DNA from: Gammaproteobacteria bacterium
Lineage (GTDB): Bacteria; Pseudomonadota; Gammaproteobacteria; Steroidobacterales; GCA-2729495
Direction: 5' to 3'
NCBI GenBank assembly: GCA_028285245.1
Contig: JANQPY010000035.1
Coordinates: 62,001 to 126,000, forward strand
DNA length: 64,000 nt
This document shows, one piece after another, positions 17,023-25,784 of this stretch; position 1 is the first letter of the stretch; each line of letters starts with the position of its first letter. The translations under genes and the position numbers were made by a program. The notes under the pieces are model-generated. The model had not been told where the DNA came from and made no database searches. It was given only the letters and a program-made list of their open reading frames with translations.

Positions 17023-18597
17023 TCAGCGCAGCCTTAGGTAACGAGTGGGCGGCGTGCCAAGGGGTGCGTCGACCCACCCCTCGATCCGCGGCGCCACGAG
17101 CACTTTACCGATGTACCAGTAAATCGGCAGGATCGGCTGGCTATTGAGTAGCAGCGCCTCGGCTTCAGAGAGCAACTCAAGTCGCTGGTCCCGATCGCTA
17201 CTCCCATTGGCGCTATCAAGCAACGCATCGTACTCGGCGCTGGTGAAGCGTGGCTGATTGTCCGGACTGTCAAGACGATAGCGCTGCAGGAACGCGTTAG
17301 GATCGTCATACACCGCAAAGATACTGCTCCTGGCAAGCGTGAAGTCACCACTGCGCAGGCGACCGAACAGTGCCCGCCCCTCCACGTTTTCCAGCTGTAA
17401 GCGCACGCCAATCGCGCGCCACATTGCCGCCAACGCAACCATGATCTTGCGATTTTCTTCCTGGGTGTCATAGACCACGGTCAATGACAGCGGACGCTCG
17501 GGCCCGTAGCCTGCATCTGCCAGCAGCGCGCGCGCCTGGGTTAGGCGTGCATCCATGCTCTGCGTCAGCATCGCGGGCGTATAGCCCGGGTAGCCGCCGG
17601 TACCCGGCGTGATCACCGAACGCGCGGGCCGCGCTGACCCCATGAGTACCTGCTCCGCTATTGCATCATGGTCCGTCGCCAGAGCCAGCGCCTGGCGAAT
17701 CCGCAGATCATTGACCGGTGCACGCGTCAGGTTAAAGACGATATGAAAGTTTGCCTGGATGGGGTTGACGTGTAGCGCATCCGGCATATTGGCGCGAATC
17801 CAATCCAGCTGATCCGGGGGTGCAAGCAGCACGGTATCAAGCTCGCCGGCGCGAAACTGGCGAAACGCGGCACCCAGATCCTGGAAAGGCCGCCAGTTGA
17901 CAGTTTGTATGGTGACGTCGGCGGCCGCGTGAAACAGCGGGTTCTTCTCAAGCCGCATTCTGACCTGTGGCACCCGCTCGGCAAGCGTATAGGCGCCGTT
18001 GGAAACGAAGTTACCCGGCCGCGTCCAGTCGCGGCCGTGCCGCTCGATGGCATGACGGGGCACGGGCACGCCCTGACTATTCGCGAGTAGCTGAATAAAG
18101 TATGGCGCCGGACGCGCAAGCCGGATGACAAACGTCTTGGGATCCGGTGCACTGACGCCCAGATTTTCCGGGGGTTGTTCCCCGCGCGCGATAGACCGGG
18201 CCCCATCGATCAAGAAGTACAGGCCTGCCGCTCGCGCGCCCGTGGCTGGATCGATCAGCCGCCGGAAGGAGTAGACAAAGTCTTCCGCTACCAGCGGCCG
18301 CCCATCCGACCAGTACAGCTCCTCGCGCAGCGTGAAGCGATAAGTCAGACCGTCATCGCTCGTCGTCCAGGAAGTGGCACAGCCGGGGACGGGCTCGCCC
18401 TCGCGCCCCCGCACCACCAACCCTTCTACCAGGTCGGAAAGAACCGGAGCTGCCGGTGTGCCGGTGCCAAGGTTTGGATCAAGCGAGGGCGGATCCGTCG
18501 TGGCCCCGCGCTCAATCACATTCGGATCTGCGGCAAGTGCAGCACCGACCCAGATCAACATCAGCCAGACGACGAACTGCAGATGAAGTCGGTGCAT
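17023..18597 (-). CDS. Oligopeptide-type ABC transporter substrate-binding protein
   Basis: The 524-residue precursor has a signal peptide (about 1-22, cleavage after ALAA) and the two-lobed SBP family 5 architecture of OppA/DppA/MppA. It contains the cluster GATTDPPSLDPNLGT, the YWSDGRPLVAEDFVYSFRRLIDP block (about 90-115) that signs this family, and the late NDLRIRQALALATDHDAI element. It should deliver peptides or similar amides in the periplasm to an ABC permease, but no permease or ATPase gene is nearby. The start is uncertain: ATGs at 18615 and 18597 and a longer frame to 18669 exist; 18597 puts the basic and hydrophobic parts of the signal in the normal places. It is upstream of the amidohydrolase cluster and divergent from slyX. 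Confidence 0.85.
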   Translation of the reverse strand: MHRLHLQFVVWLMLIWVGAALAADPNVIERGATTDPPSLDPNLGTGTPAAPVLSDLVEGLVVRGREGEPVPGCATSWTTSDDGLTYRFTLREELYWSDGRPLVAEDFVYSFRRLIDPATGARAAGLYFLIDGARSIARGEQPPENLGVSAPDPKTFVIRLARPAPYFIQLLANSQGVPVPRHAIERHGRDWTRPGNFVSNGAYTLAERVPQVRMRLEKNPLFHAAADVTIQTVNWRPFQDLGAAFRQFRAGELDTVLLAPPDQLDWIRANMPDALHVNPIQANFHIVFNLTRAPVNDLRIRQALALATDHDAIAEQVLMGSARPARSVITPGTGGYPGYTPAMLTQSMDARLTQARALLADAGYGPERPLSLTVVYDTQEENRKIMVALAAMWRAIGVRLQLENVEGRALFGRLRSGDFTLARSSIFAVYDDPNAFLQRYRLDSPDNQPRFTSAEYDALLDSANGSSDRDQRLELLSEAEALLLNSQPILPIYWYIGKVLVAPRIEGWVDAPLGTPPTRYLRLR

Positions 18598-18704
18598 ATG
18601 TCTATATTCGGTCATCCGAAGCAACGAAACCAGCGCACCCGCAAGCCCCACCAGACGGCTAGAATTCAAGCTATCGCAACCAGGATTCGCCCGAGAGCAG
18701 GATC

Positions 18705-18914
18705 ATGAGCAACAACAACCGACTCGAAGCGCTCGAGATAAAGTGCGCGCATCTGGAAAATACTGTGGAATCGTTGAGCGACGCGCTATATCGCCAGCAG
18801 CAAGCGGTGGCGGAAACTCAGGCCAGTGCCAGACGCCTGGCCGCTCGGCTCGACGAACTGCTGCACGCCAGTGGCCCTGGCACTGAACCCGACGAACGGC
18901 CGCCGCACTACTGA
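18705..18914 (+). CDS. slyX: SlyX family protein
   Basis: This 69-residue protein has the SlyX pattern: an N-terminal helix LEALEIKCAHLENTVESL, a central coiled coil with DALYRQQQAVAE, and a short polar Pro-rich tail ending in PPHY, the usual SlyX ending. SlyX occurs widely in Gammaproteobacteria; its role is unknown. The whole protein is one continuous coiled coil of about 60 residues and is expected to form oligomers in the cytoplasm. The ATG at 18705 follows CAGGATC. It is a single rightward gene between two leftward ones. Confidence 0.88.
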   Translation: MSNNNRLEALEIKCAHLENTVESLSDALYRQQQAVAETQASARRLAARLDELLHASGPGTEPDERPPHY

Positions 18915-18967
18915 AACCGGTTCGGATGGCGCGACCTGCAGCTGCGTGATCGGCCGAAAATACTTCG

Positions 18968-19489
18968 CTAGCTGCCGTCCCGCAGCCAGCGCTGCTTGGC
19001 ATGAAAGCCACGTTTCCAAAGCCAGGTGTCGGTGAACAGAATCTTGTGCGGCACGATCTTCACGACCTGCCGCTCAAACGGTTGACTCGTATCCATCGCC
19101 AGATCCTTCATCCACTCGTACCAGCGAAAGATCTTCATGCCGTGGTCCCAACCCTCGGCATGGGGCTCGATAACTTCGGCTTCGCCGAATAACTGGGCGC
19201 CTTTGGCGGAGTGCCAGCCGTGATAAGGGCCGTGGACCGCAACGCAGACGCGCGGATCCCGCTGCATGGCCTTGAGCTTGGGCGTGCCGGGATCAGGCAG
19301 CATGTAGACATTTAAGCCGTCTGCCCAGTACTCGATTGGACTTGCGATCGGCTGCCCGGACTTGTCAACCGTCGCTAGCGTGCACATGTTGGTGGAACCA
19401 AGCAGTTCTTCGATGTAGTCCTCCAGCTGTTCCTTGGGCAGCGGGTTTTCCGGCCAGGGCGGCTCAACCCACGGATAGGCAACGCTCAT
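18968..19489 (-). CDS. PNPOx-like FMN-binding split-barrel protein (copy A)
   Basis: The 173-residue protein has the pyridoxamine 5'-phosphate oxidase-like split barrel: MCTLATVDKSGQPIASPIEYW (about 35-55) forms the first strands, and PGTPKLKAMQRDPRVCVAV (about 67-85) and GWHSAKGAQLFGEAEV follow. True PdxH needs a further C-terminal region that is missing, so this is one of the many flavin (or F420) binding relatives, probably an oxidoreductase of a small molecule. It is clearly paralogous to the gene at 38552-39106. The start has GGAGAATTCGA upstream. It follows the anchored Rossmann-protein gene direction but is separated from it by 102 bases. Confidence 0.8.
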   Translation of the reverse strand: MSVAYPWVEPPWPENPLPKEQLEDYIEELLGSTNMCTLATVDKSGQPIASPIEYWADGLNVYMLPDPGTPKLKAMQRDPRVCVAVHGPYHGWHSAKGAQLFGEAEVIEPHAEGWDHGMKIFRWYEWMKDLAMDTSQPFERQVVKIVPHKILFTDTWLWKRGFHAKQRWLRDGS

Positions 19490-19591
19490 TCGAATTCTCC
19501 AGAGTTAGTTTTGTTGTGGCTTTTTGACGGTCGATCCGCGGACGGCCTGCACGCAGCAGTTAGCGGCCGCGGTGTTTATTGTGGGCTGAAG

Positions 19592-20380
19592 TTAGTCACC
19601 GCTCCAGGGCGACGTTCGCTCAGTATCCACGGCTGCAAAAGTTTTGCCGATGGTGCTGTCGTCACCCAAAGACTTAACTATTAGCTGGGCGAGATCAGGC
19701 CGGCCGATAAAGCCGAACGCATCGCGGTCTTCTGACAGCACACCGTTCCCGGTCGCGGCTGTGGCAGGCGGCAGCCCGCCGGGGCGAATGATGGTGTACT
19801 GAAGGTCGCTGGCAATAAGGTGCTCTTCCGCCTGCTCTTTGAGCGGCAGAATATCGGCAAGAAAGCGCCGCGAGAGCCAGGGCGTTGCATCTGCGCTGTC
19901 GCCCGCGCCCAGGCTGGTGACCAGGATCAGCCGTTCGACGCCCGCGTCGGAGGCCGCATCAATAATGTGCCGGTTGGCAATGAAGTCCGGCGGCGGATCG
20001 CAGCTAAAACAACCCAACGTAGTTACAACCGCCCGGTACTCGCCCGCGGCGAACGCAGCCTTTACCTCCTGGGATACCATGCCGTCGCCCACTACGTAGT
20101 TCACATCGAGCGGTTCCAGCAGACTGCGATCCGACGTCGGCCGGACGAAAGCTGTCACGCCCTCGCCACGCTCACGCAGGAGCTTCGCAACCTCGTAGCC
20201 GGCACCACGCGTTGCTCCAAATATGAGAACGTCAGCCGCTTGCGGGTTGCCCTCGCCCAACTCAGCGAGCGCGTGCGTATCGTCAGGAATGTTGGCGCGC
20301 AGGCTGAAGACAACGGCACCCACGGCCAACACCAATAGAACGATGACGCCCAGCAAGAGCTTCATTAAGAACTTCAGCAT
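19592..20380 (-). CDS. Membrane-anchored NAD(P)-binding (NmrA-like) protein
   Basis: The 262-residue protein has one N-terminal membrane helix (about 7-26) with positively charged residues before it, then a Rossmann domain that starts with VLIFGATRGAGYEVAKLL (51-68). The loop GATRGAG is of the atypical SDR/NmrA kind. TVIRPGGL-like sequence (YTIIRPGGLPP, about 192-202) is typical of this group. By the positive-inside rule the Rossmann domain would lie outside the membrane, as in the exported lipoprotein at 8423-9226, which it resembles in length and layout. Two cysteines in CFSCDPP (about 114-120) are a feature of this copy. The reaction is unknown. Confidence 0.75.
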   Translation of the reverse strand: MLKFLMKLLLGVIVLLVLAVGAVVFSLRANIPDDTHALAELGEGNPQAADVLIFGATRGAGYEVAKLLRERGEGVTAFVRPTSDRSLLEPLDVNYVVGDGMVSQEVKAAFAAGEYRAVVTTLGCFSCDPPPDFIANRHIIDAASDAGVERLILVTSLGAGDSADATPWLSRRFLADILPLKEQAEEHLIASDLQYTIIRPGGLPPATAATGNGVLSEDRDAFGFIGRPDLAQLIVKSLGDDSTIGKTFAAVDTERTSPWSGD

Positions 20381-20460
20381 CTGACTCGCCTCCCCAAGCA
20401 GGCGCCAATCGTACCGAAAAACCTGGTCACGGTGTGATCAACAAAGAAAGTGAATGCCGG

Positions 20461-21468
20461 TTACTTGCCTGGATACTGAGCAATACCCGACAGCGAGCGC
20501 TGTTCATTGATGCTGGACCGCGCCACGATCTTGCCGTCGTTGAGCCTGAGCCTCACAAACTCGCCGGTGAAGAAGTTGCCGATCAGGACATGCTCACCGC
20601 CGATTGCAGGTGCCACTGCGGCCCAGCCCGACGTACCAAGGGCAATCTCTTGCTGTAGCGCTCCGCTATCGGGATCGACCAGCAAGAGGCTGCTACCCGT
20701 TGCCAACAGCAAGCGCCTGTCGGGCATCTGGCTCAGAAACAACAGCATAGTCTGCGGCTGGCCGTTCGTGCCGTCGTAAACCGCCAGATCCGGCAACTGC
20801 CGACGCTCCGACAGATCGTACTGCATCAGCCGATTCCCAGTCTCCGAGAAATAGATCATGCGGCGACCGTTGTCTTCAAGCACGGTATTGGAAGCCCCGT
20901 GGATACCAGCAACTCCGCCGTGTGTTTCGTTATCGAACTGCGCCAGCATTCTGCCGTCACTGGAAAATCGGTAGATGTGGCCGTTGCCGATGCGACGCGT
21001 CCCCGGCATATACGCGAACACAGTGGTATTGAAGGAAATCTTAAGCTTGTCGCCTTGCAGATGTTCGGCCAGATACAGGCTGCCATCCGGCGCGAACGCC
21101 ACATTGTTAAAGGTATGCGTGCCGAAACTCCTGAGCGGCAGCAGCTCTCCGGCGGGATTAACCTCGATCACCTGCCAGGATTGCGGCGCGAACCCCCACA
21201 GCACGCCGTCGGGCGCAAAAGTCAGACCACCGATCTTATGGGTCGTCTGCGGAATCCACAGGACTCCCTTCGGCCGCAAGTCAGCGTCAAACTGCAGAAT
21301 GCGCCCCGTACCGCGGTGATCATCATCCGGATCGTCCATGACCGTCGCGGCGACAAAGATGTCGCCCAGGGCGAACGGCTGCAGCGTGGATTCGCGCTCG
21401 GCCGCGTGCGCGCCAGGCAGGCAACCCGCCAAGAACCAGCCGAGCAGCAAAGCAATTCGCGCCATCAT
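20461..21468 (-). CDS. Exported beta-propeller-like (SMP-30/NHL-type) protein
   Basis: The 335-residue protein starts with a signal peptide whose end, FLAGC (Cys16), would also serve as a lipobox. The rest consists of repeated strands in the manner of a six-bladed propeller: repeated GGLTFAPDGVLWGF, NNVAFAPDGSLYLAE and IYRFSSDGRMLAQF units with the DG turn. Such proteins include sugar lactonases and quinoprotein-like sensors. I see no firm metal-binding set, so the function is open. It is 18 bases downstream of the cytochrome-GLUG gene in the same direction and likely belongs to the same leftward operon of exported proteins. Confidence 0.7.
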   Translation of the reverse strand: MMARIALLLGWFLAGCLPGAHAAERESTLQPFALGDIFVAATVMDDPDDDHRGTGRILQFDADLRPKGVLWIPQTTHKIGGLTFAPDGVLWGFAPQSWQVIEVNPAGELLPLRSFGTHTFNNVAFAPDGSLYLAEHLQGDKLKISFNTTVFAYMPGTRRIGNGHIYRFSSDGRMLAQFDNETHGGVAGIHGASNTVLEDNGRRMIYFSETGNRLMQYDLSERRQLPDLAVYDGTNGQPQTMLLFLSQMPDRRLLLATGSSLLLVDPDSGALQQEIALGTSGWAAVAPAIGGEHVLIGNFFTGEFVRLRLNDGKIVARSSINEQRSLSGIAQYPGK

Positions 21469-21486
21469 GAGCCTCCGTTGCGACGA

Positions 21487-23304
21487 TCAAATAGAAGCAT
21501 CGAGCGCTGCGCACCTCAGGATCGGCGTCTTGGCCGCACCGAACTTCCAGACATAATTATCTGTCCGCACCTCGCCGGGATCGATAAAGCCATTGCCGTT
21601 CAGGTCGCAAAAGTAATCCAGCAAGCCGGTGGCAGGCAGTTCACGCGGCGCCCATCCGGTTGATTCACCGGATAGCTCGTTCAGCGCAGCTGGCTGACCT
21701 TGTATCGGATAAACGCCGTTCACACTGCCATCAACGTTAACGCCAACCGCGACGCCAGTTTCACTCTCGCCGGCTGCTGATCCACCGGCGAATGCATTGA
21801 CAACTTCGCCGTTGTTGCGTCCCACGATGCCGCCGACAGCGGAGTCGCCGGTGACTTTGCCGAGTGCAAAGCTGTTGCGAATCGTGCTGAGCGAATTGAA
21901 CCCGGCGATACCGCCGGCGTTGCTGCCAGTCGCGATCACATTGCCCGTAGCGTAACTGTTGCGGATACGCCCGTCTGTGCTTACGCCAACGAGACCGCCG
22001 GTATCGTTCACGCCAACAACCGGCCCCGCCGCAGAGCTGCCAAGCACATAGCCGAAGGTATTCAGACCGACCAGCCCACCGGTCCCTCGCGTCCCTGTTA
22101 CGGTCGCCATGCTGATGCTGTTGAACACAGCGCCGGTCATGTCGCCGACCAGGCCGCCAACGGCCTGCTTGCCGATGACTGCACCGGTGAACCGACTTTC
22201 CAGCACCAGCCCGGCGCTCCCACCAACCAAACCGCCTACGGCCATGTCGGCCTGCACGTTCCCGGTGGCCTGCAGGCGATACAGGCCGCCGAAGTTGGAC
22301 CCTACAACCGCACCGGTGCCTGCGCGCCCGCTCACCCTGGCGCCGACCAGGACCAGATCAATCACCAGACCTGTTTCTGAGAGAACGCCGAACAGTCCAA
22401 CGCCACCGCGTTCCGGGTGGCTCAGCTCAAGATTGCTCAGGACGAAGCCACGACCATCAAACACGCCGGCATAGCCGAAGGCGCCAAGCGCGCGCATACA
22501 GTTTCCCGTTGGGCCGCAACTGCCGATGGGCTCGAACGCGTCCAGTCCGCCGGCGTCGATGTCGCGTGCGAGTTGATACGATCTTTGCAGGCGCTTAGCC
22601 ATATCAAGCTGCAACGATCCACCGTTGGGCTCCTCAACACCGCTGATCGCCGCTAGCTGCGGAGCGTTGCACAGCTCGAAGAAGCCGTCGGCGTTCTTGT
22701 CGGCCACAAACTCGGCCGCGTCGTTGGGAGCGGCATCGAAGGCATCGTCAAGCCCGTCGCCGTCGGCGTCATTGCGGCTCGCCACCTCAACATCCAGGCC
22801 CTCGCAGACGTTATCAGCGAGCGGCTGCCGGGCCGCGAGCGCAGCACGCGCCCGGGCCGACAGGCTATTGAACTTGGCCGTGTGGGCGCCATGATCGAAA
22901 CGCACAACGGCAGGCGCACCGCGTGGCGCCTGAGCAGAGGCCGAAGCATCGGCGGATGGCGAACGCTCACTGACCAGACCGCTCGTCTGGCCTGCGTAGT
23001 ACGCTGCGATATCCATGAGATCCTGCTCAGACTTGTCGAGCACGGCGCCCCGCATGAGTGAACTGCGACGCGTCCCCAGTTGGTATTCCTTCAGCGTGTT
23101 GAACAGATACTGTTCGTGCTGTCCCCCAATCCGAGGATTGACCGGTGAAGGGCTCGACCCATTGACACCGTGACAGCCAAAGCAAGGGACTGACAGCTGC
23201 TTGCCGCGGACCGGATCGCCTGCAGCCATCGCAGGACGCTGCACTAAACCTGCTGCGAGTACCAGAATGGTGAGCAGGGCGACGGCCTTCGCTTGTAGCG
23301 TCAT
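21487..23304 (-). CDS. Cytochrome c fused to GLUG-repeat domain
   Basis: This 605-residue exported protein is an unusual fusion. After a signal peptide (1-28) comes a small class I cytochrome c domain with heme motif CFGCH (Cys41, Cys44, His45). A linker with calcium-binding-like Asp repeats (ADGDGLDD, about 182-189) follows. From about 270 to 520 it has at least seven repeats of the GLUG kind (GGLVGxxxG...I.NSYATG...), a beta-helical unit found in bacterial surface proteins. The end has an EF-hand-like DLNGNGFIDPGE. The start at 23304 is set by the signal peptide; an upstream GTG/ATG frame to 23367 would overlap the preceding gene. It is 7 bases behind another cytochrome c gene, so the two probably act together. 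Confidence 0.82.
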   Translation of the reverse strand: MTLQAKAVALLTILVLAAGLVQRPAMAAGDPVRGKQLSVPCFGCHGVNGSSPSPVNPRIGGQHEQYLFNTLKEYQLGTRRSSLMRGAVLDKSEQDLMDIAAYYAGQTSGLVSERSPSADASASAQAPRGAPAVVRFDHGAHTAKFNSLSARARAALAARQPLADNVCEGLDVEVASRNDADGDGLDDAFDAAPNDAAEFVADKNADGFFELCNAPQLAAISGVEEPNGGSLQLDMAKRLQRSYQLARDIDAGGLDAFEPIGSCGPTGNCMRALGAFGYAGVFDGRGFVLSNLELSHPERGGVGLFGVLSETGLVIDLVLVGARVSGRAGTGAVVGSNFGGLYRLQATGNVQADMAVGGLVGGSAGLVLESRFTGAVIGKQAVGGLVGDMTGAVFNSISMATVTGTRGTGGLVGLNTFGYVLGSSAAGPVVGVNDTGGLVGVSTDGRIRNSYATGNVIATGSNAGGIAGFNSLSTIRNSFALGKVTGDSAVGGIVGRNNGEVVNAFAGGSAAGESETGVAVGVNVDGSVNGVYPIQGQPAALNELSGESTGWAPRELPATGLLDYFCDLNGNGFIDPGEVRTDNYVWKFGAAKTPILRCAALDASI

Positions 23305-23311
23305 CCCGAGC

Positions 23312-24145
23312 CTATGGCGGGGAGGCGCCGATCTCGACCCAGTCGGGGCGGCCCGGTTGTATTCCACCGTGCAGTTTCACAGCGCCCTGCGGCTTTGAAG
23401 TCCACAGCTCTTCGGAAAATCGCGGTATGGCCATGGCGGCTACCGGGAAGCACTCCACCATACTACCGACGCCCACGGGCATGCCCTGCAGTGCGTAGCA
23501 GAAGAAATCTTTACTGTTGATTCGCCAAAATCCATTCAGGCGCTTTTGATTCGACAGCACGGAGCCGTCGGTCATGAAGTAAATGTCAAAGCGAAAATTT
23601 TCGCCCGCGCTTTCGTCTTCCCACCGGTAACGCACCGTGTTGTACATGAGATGGTTCCAGAAACTGGGAAAGCGCTCAGAAGGCGGCTTTGACTTATCCG
23701 TTTGCGCATCGGCGAAGGCTGCCTCGGGACGAGGCCAATCCACAGCGCCGGTTTCAATCAACATGAATGAGATCAGGTTCGCACGATCCCGCTCTGGCAC
23801 GGCTTCAGGGATCCCCATGATGTTGCCCGGCAGATAGCCTTCCGGATCTGCCAGCCAGGCATCCAGCCGATCGGGCGACCAGACAAAATCGGCACGGGCG
23901 AGTGTCTCGGAGTAGTCAAAAGACTCTTTGCCTCCCGCTGTGCGGCTAAAGACTTCCCAAAGATTGGGTCCGGCAATGTCCCCGCTGTCGGCGGCCAGCG
24001 TATGGCAGGCGCTGCAGCGACCCTGGAAAGAGCGCTTACCCTTCATGTAGTCGGCTTCCTTGAGCGCTGCCATCGTCAGCGTTTCCTGAGCCGATGCCAC
24101 GGGCACCAGCATAGCTGCCCAGATCAGCAGAATGATTACCCGCAT
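23312..24145 (-). CDS. Cytochrome c with uncharacterised C-terminal domain
   Basis: The 277-residue precursor has a signal peptide (1-19), then a class I cytochrome c domain with CSACH (Cys44, Cys47, His48) and a probable axial methionine in NIMGIP (about 110). After about residue 130 follows a 150-residue domain without heme motif that I do not recognise; it contains aromatic-rich stretches (NTVRYRWEDESAGENFRFDIYF) and two cysteines. The cytochrome part resembles cytochrome c2/c556-type monoheme domains found with exported dehydrogenases. The ATG at 24145 has a very strong GGAGGGGAAGGT just before it. It is the first gene of a leftward unit with the cytochrome-GLUG and propeller proteins. 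Confidence 0.8.
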   Translation of the reverse strand: MRVIILLIWAAMLVPVASAQETLTMAALKEADYMKGKRSFQGRCSACHTLAADSGDIAGPNLWEVFSRTAGGKESFDYSETLARADFVWSPDRLDAWLADPEGYLPGNIMGIPEAVPERDRANLISFMLIETGAVDWPRPEAAFADAQTDKSKPPSERFPSFWNHLMYNTVRYRWEDESAGENFRFDIYFMTDGSVLSNQKRLNGFWRINSKDFFCYALQGMPVGVGSMVECFPVAAMAIPRFSEELWTSKPQGAVKLHGGIQPGRPDWVEIGASPP

Positions 24146-24342
24146 ACCTTCCCCTCCGATACGCCGCGAGACGGCGGCAGCCTGATTCAGCCTGGCCCCT
24201 GTTTGCACGGGACCTTAAGTAGTGCGCGGAATCGTAAACAATTCCCCGGGGCCACCGCAAAACGGTCCTGCGACTAACCGTCTGTTAGTCCGGCCAGCGA
24301 CTCGTCATCAGACCTGGGAAACTGCTTGCCTGTCGGCAGCCG

Positions 24343-25533
24343 TTACCGGCGGCTGCCGCCGGCCGGCTGAGCCAGTGAGAACACGATTTTCAGCCGGCCA
24401 TTGAGCGGGCGCGGAAGATTGTTGGCAGTTATCTGATACCGAATAGCAACCTTTCGCCCCTGCATTTCCGGGCCAACCATCAGACGCAATGATGTCTCCA
24501 ACAGCGTGCGTTTGGCTCCCCCTGGCAAATCGCCAAGCTCGCAGTGCACCAGCGCAGCGCCGTCGGTGCATTTCACCGCGGGGTAACCAAGCAGCATATG
24601 CTCCGTGTCGCCGGTCGGAGAGCTTGGATCAGCATAGATGCGATCTGCTACGTCAAACGCTGCGACCCGCGGCAGGCTGAGATCAATCGCCGCAGCCTCC
24701 AGCCGCGCAGCGTCACCTACCCTCAGGGTGAAGTTCATCTTCAGCGCTTTTTCTTCGTAGCGGTAGTAGTTGTCAGCGTCAACGTATTCGCCGGCGATTC
24801 GTTTGTACCCTTCGATCAACGTATCCATCCCACGTGAAACGAACGGCACGTCGGCGCCGAAAATTCGCGTGTGCGCAAGGCGCGCCAAACCGGAATCTTC
24901 CGAGCCGAGCATCTGCTGCAGGGTCTGCCGCGATTCCATCGCCAGCTTCAGTTTCTGCCGCGCACGCTCAGATGGCGGTTCGGACGTATCCGGAATCACC
25001 ACGTGCATTACCTGGCGCCCCGCGTCGTCGCCAAGCCCAAGCTCAATACGGCCGCCGCCGGTTGCTTCGCGCCGCGCGTAGATCTTTTCCAGATCAGGGC
25101 GGCGGGCGGGCCGGACGGTGTCGCCCTCGCGCACCCAGCAGGCGCCGGTGCGCAGGCTTTCAGCCAGCTGCAGGCGCGTTACGTACGGTGGATCAAAACA
25201 GTCGTTGAGTTCGATCAGCAGCGCACGCTTACCCCCCTGCTCCGCGACCACGACATTCATCAATAACTCCGGCTCTATACGCTCCACGAGATCACGCGTC
25301 ATGCCATGGAGCGTACGCAGGCTGTTTTCATCTAACCCGGTGAGTCGTGTCCGGCCGCTGTGCGCAGCCGCTCCAAAAACGATGTAGCGCGCCGGCGGCG
25401 CCGCCTGATTGGCCATCGCGAGGACGTCACGCACCAGCAGCGTGCGCTCTTCAGGTCGATAAGCGTCGCGACGCAGTAACAGCTCCGGAGCGTTGGCGGG
25501 CAGACTTAGGATCTGATTGAGCATGTGGAGCAA
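24343..25533 (-). CDS. AlbA_2 (Schlafen-like) putative nucleic-acid-binding protein
   Basis: The N-terminal 140 residues resemble the AlbA_2/Schlafen domain: LVRDVLAMANQAAPPARYIVFGAA (about 33-56) is the typical start of that fold, followed by VERIEPELLMNVVV and a late WVREGDTVRPA (about 133-143), which is near the usual domain end. The remaining 250 residues form an unknown domain with a proline-rich start (PDTSEPPSERARQKL) and a long beta-rich part. There is no signal peptide. Such proteins are often transcriptional regulators or part of defence loci, but I see no partner gene. The first ATG is at 25533, a second at 25524; neither has a clear ribosome site. It is divergent from the molybdopterin gene. 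Confidence 0.5.
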   Translation of the reverse strand: MLHMLNQILSLPANAPELLLRRDAYRPEERTLLVRDVLAMANQAAPPARYIVFGAAAHSGRTRLTGLDENSLRTLHGMTRDLVERIEPELLMNVVVAEQGGKRALLIELNDCFDPPYVTRLQLAESLRTGACWVREGDTVRPARRPDLEKIYARREATGGGRIELGLGDDAGRQVMHVVIPDTSEPPSERARQKLKLAMESRQTLQQMLGSEDSGLARLAHTRIFGADVPFVSRGMDTLIEGYKRIAGEYVDADNYYRYEEKALKMNFTLRVGDAARLEAAAIDLSLPRVAAFDVADRIYADPSSPTGDTEHMLLGYPAVKCTDGAALVHCELGDLPGGAKRTLLETSLRLMVGPEMQGRKVAIRYQITANNLPRPLNGRLKIVFSLAQPAGGSRR

Positions 25534-25784
25534 GGACGCACGGCTACAGCGTTCAAGCTAGCGGTCAATCAAGCCACTGTCCGCGATGGGCATCGCAGAT
25601 TTGGCAGTGCCGTCAGGACGGCTCCTGAGGGGGTCACCGGCCACCCCCGGCGATTGGGGTGTGCGGTCTACTCGCAGTGGCGACGCAGAGTGAGCTGTGT
25701 GATCCTCAGGCGCACGTGGGTCTGTCTTGCTGCTGACTCATCCACCCATCGGAATAGCAGGCTCCCTGGTATGCAGGTTTCGGC

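Noticed and set aside
20899..21663. 254-codon plus-strand frame
   Set aside because: It is antisense to the propeller protein gene and crosses into the cytochrome-GLUG gene; no motif is present.
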